64,000 nucleotides of DNA from NCBI GenBank assembly GCA_019055375.1, contig JAHQIW010000807.1, positions 333,291-397,290 on the forward strand. Reading direction: 5' to 3'. Under the pieces are notes generated by a model. It had not been told where the DNA came from, did not search any database, and was given only the letters and a program-made list of their open reading frames with translations. A program made the translations under genes and the position numbers. Below are positions 36,411 through 46,500 of this stretch, in pieces; the first letter of the stretch is position 1, and every line of letters begins with the position of its first letter. The stretch is from Parelaphostrongylus tenuis (Eukaryota; Nematoda; Chromadorea; Rhabditida; Metastrongylidae).

Positions 36411-37517
36411 ACTCATCAGTTTTAATAAGACTCTATATCGCTTGATATCATGCGTCTATCACAAAATCTTTTATAATAGAGCCTATTTGGCTGATTGATG
36501 GCCATCAAAGGCTGCAATGGATTTGGGTAGTGCCATGTACAGTTATACACTTCTATACAGGTGTGCTCGTTGGTCTTTGGCTCGATTCTGCTCTTTGGGC
36601 TAACCCAAGCTTCTATCCCTGTGCTGTCTCGGCGAACTGATGGCAGTAGACTTGTCTGAGAGGCCAGTAGTACTTACTTGATCACATCAGGAGCAGACCA
36701 GTACAAGACTCTCTGTAGAAGCGGATATGCACCGACGAATACATTGCACATTCCCCACACGTATTGATCAGTGTTATCACTGTGAAGTCGAAACCCTACG
36801 GGCTAACCACTGCAAAAGCGGAGTGTAACCTTATTTCGTTGGTACAGGGCGCACCGAGACGAAGCTTTCTCATTCATCAAAGCACACTGTTGAAATCAGC
36901 ATTTCTCAAGCTGTCGAATGACCATAGAAAATCTAGTGGAAGAGCTATATCGCCGGCCAGAAAACGCCACTGAATAAGCGTGTACACAATGGTGTACACT
37001 CCGTTCCCAATTGGAGACGACGCATGTGGCGCCTCCCTCTACAGGGGTAAGGTGCGAGGCCGAGAGCTTTTGGAGCCTCTTATCAGGATGCTCTGTTCAT
37101 CGAGAACTAGTACGATCTCTTTACTAGTAGGGCTTCTTCAGCACTTATCTGAGCAGGACCGTCGGTCATCCACCAGCCACCGAGACGACGGGATCGATTC
37201 CCTCGTTTATGTCGTCTCTGCTGCACCCCTCCTCTCATCCACGACCATCTCATTGGTGCCTCTGGGCACCTTTGCTATCGCTCGTTTAGCCATCCCATCC
37301 CGTCCACAACTCACCTATTAACCCTCCTATCCACTCATCTTTCTTATCGTTTGTTTATTTGTTTGTTTGTTTACTTGTTTACTTTGTGTAGGTGTTTTTT
37401 TCTGCTACTTTTTGCCTAGAAATCGGTCGATTTGTCGAACAAATTCATTCTATAATCGGTTTTTCTTTAATCTTTCGCTTTTTTCCACTAAAAATGTTTG
37501 CATATGTATTTCAGTAT
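36411..37517. other. Intergenic, locally GC-rich, no supported gene
   Basis: A plus frame at 36980-37321 (113 codons) is open in GC-richer sequence. It has no recognisable domain and no splice context, so I do not call it. Confidence 0.3.
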
Positions 37518-37525
37518 TAGTGATT

Positions 37526-37571
<46 letters not shown>

Positions 37572-37742
37572 ATTTATACATGAGTATATATGCATGTATA
37601 ATGGACGACTATCATACGTATATATTCACACATATATGCATATATATACATATATATGCGTAAATGTCGATAATAGAGAAAAATCAATGCATAAATGTTA
37701 TGGAAAAATGTGTACTCATATATACATATACATATCATATAC

Positions 37743-37774
<32 letters not shown>

Positions 37775-37798
37775 TGTGAAGCACGTATCCGCCCATAA

Positions 37799-37829
<31 letters not shown>

Positions 37830-37860
37830 CATGTGTGTACATATATATACATATCAATTC
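37518..37860. repeat. AT/ATAC microsatellite block
   Basis: Long TA runs at 37530-37558 and 37742-37770 are linked by TATATGCATATATACA units and a CATA repeat at 37800-37822. The tyrosine/isoleucine-rich open frames here are products of the repeat. Confidence 0.9.
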
Positions 37861-37917
37861 TTTCCTTTTACTCGATTATTCGTTACTTTGTATGGGTCGA
37901 TTATTGACCCTTTAGGG

Positions 37918-38449
37918 ACGGCAGTTGATCGACTGATCGCACAGCACAGCTCGCAAGAAGCGCGCGATTTTCGATATTCAATTAGGGTTTTTCCCCCATT
38001 TCGAAGAGGAAACCTTAGGTTTTTTATGTTACTCTGATGCAACTTGATTTTCTCTACATGGTCATATGTTTTTCGTGCATATGTAACTTTTTCGTACGAT
38101 GAAAACTTTGAGTGCGAAACGTAATCTTTTTTTTTCGCTCTCACAGCGTTCTTTAATAACTTTTTTAAAAAACCATTCACAGCATCGAAAATCCACAAGA
38201 TTTGGGCTATCGAATGACTAGTGAGGGTTTTGTGAAGAGCCATTTACAAGCCGCAGCCGAGTAAATAAAACAGAACAAGTGTGCAAACATGATTTTATTT
38301 GCGCTAGTGCAACGTAATAAAAGGCTTTCAAAATATCAAAACGTATGTTGAAATCAGAGAGATTTGAGCCTACGAGTGATAACGAAATGTTTACGAGAAA
38401 GGTCTCAGATAATCGCGTACCCCAACTAGTACGTGTTGTCCCTTAGGGG
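37918..38449 (+). mobile_element. piggyBac-like MITE, 532 bp, copy 1
   Basis: The left end CCCTTTAGGGACGG and right end GTCCCTTAGGGG are inverted copies. The right flank is TTAA and the left TTGA, fitting a degraded TTAA target duplication. The interior shares collinear blocks with 41368-41899 (for example GAGTGCGAAACGTAATCTT and GGGCTATCGAATGACTAG). No transposase frame is present. Assignment to the piggyBac superfamily rests on TTAA plus the CCC start. Confidence 0.65.
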
Positions 38450-38459
38450 TTAAGTCATG

Positions 38460-38625
38460 AGTATGACACACAAGACACACTCGTGCAGACATATACACAC
38501 GCATGTGCACATACGTGCATACACACGCTGACATATATACATATATGCACACATACATGTGTATACACATGTTATATACATGTATGTGCATATATACGTG
38601 TGTATCCACATGTATGTATATTTGA
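38460..38625. repeat. CA/TG-rich microsatellite
   Basis: Alternating ACACACGCATGTGCACATAC-type units, with many CATGTG and ATATAC words. It generates histidine/tyrosine-rich shadow frames. Confidence 0.85.
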
Positions 38626-38639
38626 AAACTTGGAAGGTC

Positions 38640-38975
38640 CTGCTTCACTGATAGTGCGAGTCCCAGCACAGGGAAACTGCCAGTTAAGCTTTGTTTTGTA
38701 CGTGGACTCCCAGGTCGTCATTACGCTCGAGCAGTCACCGGCCCTTGTGGATTGCAGGGAGATTACCACCTTTCGAATAGCAGTTACCAGGACGGCGGTC
38801 ATTCCTGGTGCGCCTTACTCTTGGCTGGACTTTCCAGGCGAAGACGTCGGACTCCTGGGCTTGGGTGGCCCTGCTAGGGGCTTGAAGCCCTCGCTCTACT
38901 GCGCAGTCCGATACCCAGGAACACCTCCCAACCACGACAAGGCGGTAAACCATCTGAGAGGATTTATTTGTGCGA
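38640..38975. other. GC-rich block of unknown nature
   Basis: About 335 nt much richer in G+C than the flanks, bounded by the CA microsatellite and by AT-rich sequence. It contains short self-complementary words, such as CCAGGCGAAGACGTC near GTCGGACTCCTGG and GGGGCTTGAAGCCC. A plus frame is open through it, but the translation has no recognisable domain. It matches none of 5S, U1, U2 or SL RNA by eye. It could be a non-coding RNA, an exon of an unknown gene or a horizontally derived fragment. Confidence 0.3.
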
Positions 38976-39139
38976 GATAGGTGCAATTATTGTTGCTGAT
39001 ATTTTTCCCTTACAAAAACGTGACTATTCATAATCACTCCATCTTCGTTGTCGTCGTCGTATTAATAGAGATTTCGTTTATACTCCTATGAAACCGCAGC
39101 GCGGCGACGGCGAGCGCATACGTAGATTTCTCGGGATTA

Positions 39140-39576
39140 CCACCTTGTGGGACCGTCAAATCCAGTTATTCTAATGGACCCTTGCTATTTATGGGACCAT
39201 CGTAATCGCGAAGCCGCTTCTGTTTAAGACCATTGTAATCCGCATAGCTTTGTAGGACCCTAACAACTGTATAGGACCATTTCCTTTCTTGCAGGATCCT
39301 AGCTGCTTTACGTGGGCATTGCAATTCAGGCTCCCATGTAGGACCATTCCTTCCATGTAAAACCCTAGCACCTTTCGGAACCATTGAAATTCGGCTACTT
39401 AACTAGTCTATAGGAACATCCCCTCTCTGGGACACTAATTAGTCTGTAAGGCCACGACTTTGTAGAACCCTAGACACTTTGTAGGGAAATTGTGATTCAA
39501 ACTGCTTCGAGGAAAACCTTGTAATTTTGGCCGCTTTGTAGGATCATTATAACCCAAAGTATCCTGTACTGCCTTA
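39140..39576. repeat. Decayed minisatellite with TTGTAGGACC units
   Basis: Repeated phrases TTGTGGGACCGTCAAATCCA, TATGGGACCATCGTAATC, CTTTGTAGGACCCTAACAA, CATGTAGGACCATTCC and CTTTGTAGGATCATTATAA recur at irregular spacing of roughly 35-45 nt. The array resumes at 39715-39760 (ACTTTGTGGGTCCGTTTAAT) after an inserted hairpin element. Confidence 0.65.
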
Positions 39577-39580
39577 ACCC

Positions 39581-39704
39581 CTACTGGACCGTGGACCCAC
39601 GACCTCTGCGTCTCTGTCCTTCAGCGTATTGCGTCTAGTAAACTCAACACGTTGAAGGACAGAGACGCAGAGGTCGTGGGTTCACGGTCCCGCCAGGGTC
39701 AGCT
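39581..39704. mobile_element. Hairpin element inserted in the minisatellite
   Basis: Flanked on the left by TTAA. Arms: GACCGTGGACCCACGACC and CTCTGCGTCTCTGTCCTTCA pair almost perfectly with TGAAGGACAGAGACGCAGAG and GTCGTGGGTTCACGGTC, with a loop of about 25 nt. Related outer arms occur at 50059-50307 (CCGTGGACCCACGG). Confidence 0.75.
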
Positions 39705-39760
39705 ACCTTTGGAGTCCCTAACGACTTTGTGGGTCCGTTTAATCCAGCCTCCACATTCCT

Positions 39761-41229
39761 TAAAAGCGAGAATGAAATGTGTTAAGTTATGCGCTTCGGT
39801 CATTCTCCATACTTTCCACTCCGATGTTCTTGATCTGCTGTCCAATTTTAGCTCCCAGAGGAGTTGAGACGCGGGTTCGCTCCTGCCCGAAGCCATACTT
39901 TTGCATTTCACTCGACAATCATGGATATAAAGCTGTCTTCTTTCAGGATTGCCGTGATGGACGACGACATCTTCTTCTTCATCATCGGTTCTTGATGATA
40001 CCAGCAGCAGTTAGTGGAATGCATCCACCACATAATGGTCAACCACCACCACCACCGCCTCCGCCGCACGCCGACAATGGCCGTCTTCCCGACTGATGAG
40101 TTCAGTGCAACGAATTCGTCGTGGAATAGCAATCAGGTCGGTTCTCCTTTGAGCTTTCAGAGATTCCAGGTCAAGCCGATGTTTATCTCCCAGCCAAAAC
40201 CTATGGGTATCTGGCGGGATCTTGATTAAGTTATTGAGCTCTCGTCTCTGATTTAAGGGAACAAATGAAAAACCGACCTCATTCGCTAGAAAAAAACTTT
40301 TCATAGGAGTATTGGTAACTGTTCGGAAGCCGAAACTTGAGGCTACAGCCCCACATCGCCAGTTTTCGGAATAAGCCTTTTTTGACGTTGCTACAGGAGG
40401 AGATTTCTTATGTTGCAGATTTGCTTATTCTTTGCTGGCCTTAGCTCCTTCTTCGGACTATTAGTAATCATTCGATAGCGTAATCGTTTCTAATTCCAGC
40501 GCTGTGCTTATATCCTTAAAGGAACATTTGTCTCAAACACAGCAGATATAATAGGTTGAATTTCCATCTGCGATAAAGTGGGTCTTTGGCCAGGTTACGT
40601 GCGGATGATCGATAGACCTTGCACCGGTCTTACGACGTCGCACCAAACGTGACTGCTTCAGCCAGCCGCATGTGAATCGACCAAGGACTCCGTTGATCGC
40701 AGATGGAAATTCAACTTATTTTACCTGCTGTGTTTGAGAGGAACTTTGAGGATATAAGCATAGCGTTGGGATCAGAAACTATTGCGCTATAGATTGATTA
40801 CTAATAGTCCAAAAAAGAGCTCTGTCCGGCAGCGTTATAAAAGTATGTTTTGAAAAACCGTCATGTGGGGCTCTAGCTAGAAATCTAAGCTTGCGAGTGA
40901 TTGATAACGCTCCTGTGAAAACTTCTTCTCCAGCGAATGAGGTCGGTTTTTCATTTGTTCCCTTATAATAAGGAAGAACCCAGTACTCTCTCTAAAATTC
41001 TCACCACACATGAGCTTCTTAGTCGTGTCAAGTCGATCGCAAGTTTTTTTCCAGAGAACATTCACTCTGGAGAAAACAGTCAGCTCCGAAGAAGGCGAAG
41101 ACGTCGAAACGTTAGGTGAACGTGGTCTGGTATGGTACTTTTGGGTGATAGACGTACGTTTCGGCTTCCATGTCTATCTTCATCATTATCACGGTGTCTT
41201 TCGGTCCAAGTAAGTCCCTTCATATTAGG
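39761..41229. other. Intergenic, repeats but no supported gene
   Basis: Two inverted blocks, CAGATGGAAATTCAACTTA (40700-40718) and GTTGAATTTCCATCTGCGA (40556-40574), define a palindrome of roughly 40490-40815. The segment near 40280-40330 (AACTTTTCATAGG) is shared with 57240-57270. No gene is recognised. Confidence 0.4.
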
Positions 41230-42175
41230 GAATCGGCGCTGAGCATATCACACTCCACGTCGAGTGAAAAATCACCTGAGGTGAATGATTTACGATCGAT
41301 TGCTTGTGGCTGGTGAGACGCATATGGGAGTATCTTTCTTATCGACTCTTTTTGAGAACTCGCTCAACCCCTAAGGAGACGACGTGTGCGAGCTGAGGTG
41401 CACAATTATTTGGAGGCCTTTCTCGCTGAACAAAACTTCTGCCTTAGACACTTGGTAATCATTCTAGAGCTAAAATATGTTGTATGTCCTATGTACGTCA
41501 TATGTTTTCAAAGCATAAATAACTTTTCTGTACGATAAAAAACCTCGAGTGCGAAACGTAATCTTCTTCTCGCTCTATAGCGATCTATGATAACCTTCTG
41601 AAAAGCCAATTACAGGATCACAATCCTCGAGATTTGGCTATCGAATGATTAGTAAGAGTTTGGCTAGGAGCCATATACAAGCCTCAGCTGAGTATTAATC
41701 AAACTGAGTGTAGAACATAATTTTGTCTTCGCAGTTACAACTTAATATGAGGGCTTTTTCAAAAATTAGGCATATTATTGAAATTGCAGAGATTTGAGCT
41801 CTTGAATGATTACCAAGTGTCTGAAGAAGAAGTTTTGACCAGCGCGAAAGACCTTCAAACAATCGTGTACCTCGATTGGTACACGTTTTCCGTTAGGGGT
41901 TAAGTGATGTCTTAAAACAGTCGAAAAGGAAGGTTTATCGTTGTACCTTTTACCAGAGACAAGCAGTCGACTGTTGTGAATCACTGCATGTCGGGTGATC
42001 TATCACTCGAAGTGCACTATACCATATTCGGCCCCGATTCCCTTATATGTAGGGACTCGGTTGAACCGAGAGGCACCGTGCTACTGATGAGGGTCGACAA
42101 GAAAGCCAAAACATAGGTCCAGCACTCGAAAGTGCTATATCAGACTCCATGAGAGACTTAAAATGTGTTGTCAGG
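41230..42175. repeat. Foldback-type repeat split by a TTAA element
   Basis: The left part (41230-41367) matches 22600-22700 up to TTGAGAACTCGCTCAA. The right part resumes at 41904 and ends near 42170 (CTTAAAATGTGTTGTCAGG). The intervening 41368-41899 is the TTAA element described separately. Confidence 0.55.
41368..41899 (+). mobile_element. piggyBac-like MITE, 532 bp, copy 2 (nested)
   Basis: Starts CCCCTAAGGAGACGACGTGT and ends TACACGTTTTCCGTTAGGGG. Flanks are TCAA on the left and TTAA on the right. Its 532-base length equals that of copy 1 at 37918-38449, and the interior blocks are collinear (GAGTGCGAAACGTAATCTTC, TGGCTATCGAATGATTAGTA). Confidence 0.65.
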
Positions 42176-42446
42176 TTAGCCGAATGGAAATTCTCACCAT
42201 CCTCTCATATGCCTAGAATTTTGATGAAAATACATCGAATAATGCTTCGTAAAAGGTCTTAGAAGTTATAAGTGCCAAAAATCTAGAGGTTTGGTCAAGA
42301 AATAAAGATGGTTCATCAAGCAAAGATGAAAGAAAGATACGTTGTCTAAGCCAAGCCCTGAATAAAGCCTGCCTTCAAAATATATCGCTAGATGTTTTTT
42401 AGGTTATTATGCTAATTTTTACTTACTTTGAAGCTAGAAATGCTGT

Positions 42447-42700
42447 GAACTCACATGTGGTCTATGGTGCGATCCCGCGCTCAGGGTTCACCTAACCTTC
42501 CATCCTTCCAGGGACGGTGAATTGATACCAGACTTGTATAGAAGGATACCAGCGCTGATTTGATACGTCGGTAGGCCCCCCTAGTGTCATTGTAAAGGCC
42601 ACATATGCATTCAATCACCTCTGCGATGCTACGGATGGAGTCGAATGCGTTCTGCATCTTTCAGGGAGTGATCGACGCCGAGAGCTTTATCCTTTTGGAT
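42447..42700 (+). mobile_element. tRNA-derived SINE, family 1, head damaged
   Basis: The body and tail match other copies: GGACGGTGAATTGATACCAG, ATATGCATTCAATCACCTCT, GATCGACGCCGAGAGC and TTTATCCTTTT. The A-box head is shortened and only CACATGTGG is recognisable. Confidence 0.65.
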
Positions 42701-43118
42701 TTGATGCCGAGGTTAAACGGAAGTCAGATTTGAAAGCCTAATTGGTTGTCTTGTATTCCTCAAAATCGATGGCTGAAGGTCTCGACGGATTGGCCTTCCT
42801 CAGACCCGCTTTATCAGGTGTAATACTATCTTTGCTCATTCTTTTTTTCTTCCTCTTCAAGAGAGAACTTCCTTTTTATTTATTTCCTATTTATGAAAGG
42901 CATAAGTGGTTTTACACCTGACAGAACGGCTCTGAAGAATTTCAATTCGCCAAATGCTTCAGCCATCGATTATTAGAGAGCTGCACCAACCTCGCGAAAG
43001 TCTAAAATAAAAGGGCACCTATTGAGACACTTTTCTTTTCTCATTTGAAATGTCGAGCTCTAGTGAAAGTCGAACTTTCGGTTTTCTGAGCTATTGTTGA
43101 TTGTATCTTCCTATGCAG

Positions 43119-43385
43119 AGCTCGTGTGGCGCAGTGGAGAAGTGCTCTGCGACACACATGGTCGATGAACCAGTGGTCGATTGTTCGATCCCAGCACCAA
43201 GGGTCACCAAGCCTTCTCATCTCTCCGGGGTCGATCAGTTCGTACCAGACTTGTCTGGGAGATTAGCAGTGTTCACTTGATACATCGGCAGACCATCTCA
43301 AGTCATGCCTGGAGTCAGCTACATGGCTCATCCCTCAGTGGTTGATCAACGCCAAGGGCTTTACTCTTTTATCCTTTATCCTCCT
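43119..43385 (+). mobile_element. tRNA-derived SINE, family 1
   Basis: The head reads GAGCTCGTGTGGCGCAGTGG, the B-box-like block GATTGTTCGATCCCAGC, the body CTCCGGGGTCGATCAGTTCG and the tail TTTATCCTTTATCC. It lies about 65 bases upstream of the first CAMTA exon found. Confidence 0.7.
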
Positions 43386-43448
43386 TCTCCAGCTCAATCA
43401 TGCTAGTATGTATTGATTGACGTTACAGAGAAAATAATGCATTTTCAG

Positions 43449-43528
43449 GAAATCGCTCGTCTACTCTATTCAGCTCCTAACCATCCCGAATGGCTAACAC
43501 AAAAGGTTGCACTCCGTCCTCAAACGGG
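43449..43528 (+). CDS. camt-1: CAMTA exon 1 found: start of CG-1 domain
   Basis: EIARLLYSAPNHPEWLTQKV then ALRPQTG aligns with the animal CG-1 opening (EEIA..L......EWL...P.TRPQNG). Acceptor ATTTTCAG, donor GTAGGT, ending two bases into a Gly codon. Confidence 0.9.
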
Positions 43529-46500
43529 GTAGGTAGGGCAGGCTTCTTAGGATTTGTACCGTTTTTCCTCATCCAAAAACCACTTAATTTGTTTCTTTTT
43601 ATTTGTCTGTGGCGCCCTTAATCTTTTGTTTTTCTTCCCTGTTCTGTGATTTTTCACTTTCTCATGAGATTTTTTAAATTTTTCATTTTTAGTACGCAGT
43701 ATATGTTTTGTCGATTCGATGGAAACTGGTTCAAAATTGATGGCTATGAATGGAAAAAGCGACGAGAAGGAAAGCTGATACGTGAGGATCATATGAAGCT
43801 GAAGGTCGTTTCTATACGTTCTTTTCCTCATACACATTCTCCCTCCTTTTTTATATTCATTTTGAAGCTAAAGATGGTTGAAGAGAATCGTTATAATACG
43901 GCGGGACTCGTCTATGATCAAAATTTGTAGGTCCCATTTCAAGCGAGACCATTCTTTTTGACTTTTGTTGTTCCGACCATTCGCTTTTCCGTCCTATTCT
44001 GTCTCTTTTGAGGATGTCGGTTAACTTACTCTCATTTGAAAGATGATGAGCATTCGTCTCCTGACCGTCGTCTTCTTCTTGTGACCTTGCTAGCGGCTTT
44101 TTCATTCGGAACAAGGAGAATCCTGAATAAGGATTAGGCGACCCTGGTGATCTTGTCGCGATGGTGGCAAAATGAAGGCACTCGCCTGGGAATCTGGACC
44201 ACTCGTTTTATATTCCCCCATTTTCAATGGAATATAGTCGCTGTTAGCAGGCTCATTTGGGTCACCAATGTCGTGAAATTTCTATCCGACTTCGGTGTTG
44301 TTCAGATGAACAAACACGAAATCCCAAAGAAAAGCGGTGCTTCTTCTGTGTATAAATCTTCTTGTGAATCCAGTTATAGCTAAGATAATACGTTTGATCT
44401 ATACAAATCTTTTATTTTACTACTCTTTGGGAGTGGTATGATGTTGTAAATAAACATCTGAAAATTTTGAGTGATATGCAAAACATCTGATATCAGGAGG
44501 GAGTCGAACCCGAAGGGCATGAAACGTGCAGTCAGCTCCCGTTTGCGGTCGAATGTTCTGCACATTACGCAGGATTCTCAAAATAAATCGTTTTATTTTA
44601 CTTTTGAGGTGATATAGCCGCTGTTGGCTGACTCATTTGTGTCAGCGACAACCTTGAAACTTGTGTCTGATTTTGATGCTTTTCAGGTGAACAAACAGGA
44701 AATCCTTTCGGCCAACTATGCACATTCATCCGTTGTACCGACATTTCATCGGCGGGTTTATTGGCTAACAAATGTGAGCGTTTCCATACAGTCATTTCTA
44801 ACCAATCTAACATACTTTCCTTTTGTATATAAACCTTGCTGAATGTTGTTTAGCCCTTTCCGAAGGTCTGTTGGTCGGTTTTCACAGGCGTTCCGCAATC
44901 TTCGTTTTTCAATTAGAGTTTTTTTTCTTCTGTTTTGGGGGAGAAACTGCAAGAATCTTGCATTATTTCGGTACACCTTGACTTCCTTTACGCGCCCATA
45001 TATTTTTTGTCCACCTATAACTTTTATATGCGAAGAAAACTTCGAGTGCGTAATTTTTATCTTCGCTCTTATAATGCACTATGAAGACCTTCCTGAAAAC
45101 CTAACACAGAATCAGATTAGCTGAGATTTGTGCTATCGAATGACAATCAGCAAAGTCTAGTGAAAAATCATCTAGATTCTAGTCGTACAAACTGGGCTGC
45201 TTTGAGTGCACCCCATAATCTATTTTCTCTGATACAATGTGCTAAAAAGAGTTTTCAGAAACCAAAAACAGTTGAAATCATCGAAATTTGGGCTTTCGAA
45301 TGTCTATCAAAGTTCTAGTCAATATGCTCTCTCCAGCAAAAAATTCCTTTGAAATGAGAGTCAAAAATGAGCTTCACTGTCCTAGAAGGGTTATCTTCCT
45401 CATCGTATAGTAAGTAGTAATAGCAGCTTTGAGAAGGGCAGCGTTTTCAAACGCTGGTCATTGTTTTTGACGAAAATGTACTAATATTGAGTCTTTCTAA
45501 ATATCATTTCGTGAGGTAGTTTTCAATTTTCTTGCCAGCGTTTAGTGAGAGTCGGTCTTTTGGTTCTAACTATCCCTACCTACAAGCAGTGGAATTTCTT
45601 GCTCTTTTGAACAGCACCCCTTCTTCTAAATCTGCGTAAGATGTGTTACTTGGACATCTCATCTCTTTCTCACTTACAGCTGTCAATATCTCAATTTAAG
45701 CAAATGGTTGTCTCAAGGTTTCATAATTGGCTTGGTAGAATCACTCAACATAAGCCCACGATATTTCGCTAATTTTTTTTCACCCTGGGGGCGCGTAAGG
45801 CGCTGTAGTCAAAGGAGCGCTAAGATGTACGCGTGCTCAGTGGTTCGATCCCGTGCCCTAGTTTACATACTCTTTCCATCCCTCTGAGGTGGGTAATTTG
45901 ACCGATGAATTTGAGGTTAGTCATACTGCATTTGAGAATATTCTGAACTAGCTAGGCAGCTTGGAAGAAAATGCGTTAGGTTCCGCACGGGTTGCCAGAA
46001 ATCGTCGGCCAGCTTGCGAGTCGTTAGCGACGGCTCCTTCTTAGTTGCATCCGAAACAGCTTGTCGGTCAATTTGTGGGCGGCGGGCTCCTTGCTTATGC
46101 GTCAAGATCTCCATTCCAGCCTCAAATCATTGAAACGATCAAAAACTGCAGTTCTCCTAAATGTTCCGTCACCCTGGGCCTCTCTGAATCGGCGGAAAGT
46201 CTTAGCACCACTTCAGTTCAAGAATACTCGTGTAGCATCAACAATCGTTTTAGCTCTCAGGACAGTGCCATCATAGAACAAATGTGTAAGTGTTAAGTAT
46301 CAAAATAACCGCAAGAATCTGTTCTAAACGGTAATAAGATTAAGAACTTGAATGCATGAGAAATAATCAACGAAAACGAGGGACTCACGGAAATTTCTTG
46401 CCAATCGGATAGCAGCATTGGTTTGATATACAAGAGTGGGCCACCGCGAGTCATTGTAAGTACCAGATATGCATTCAGTAACCTCTGCGATGTCACGAAT

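Noticed and set aside
36980..37321. 113-codon plus-strand frame in GC-richer DNA
   Set aside because: Ser/Arg/Leu-rich with no domain, splice context or partner exons; could be composition.
37367..37907. Several open frames of 70-98 codons rich in Tyr and Ile
   Set aside because: They are translations of the TA/ATAC microsatellite and have no independent support.
38483..38980. 165-codon frame across the CA microsatellite and GC-rich block
   Set aside because: Its first third is repeat translation; the remainder has no domain. The GC-rich block is reported as unexplained instead.
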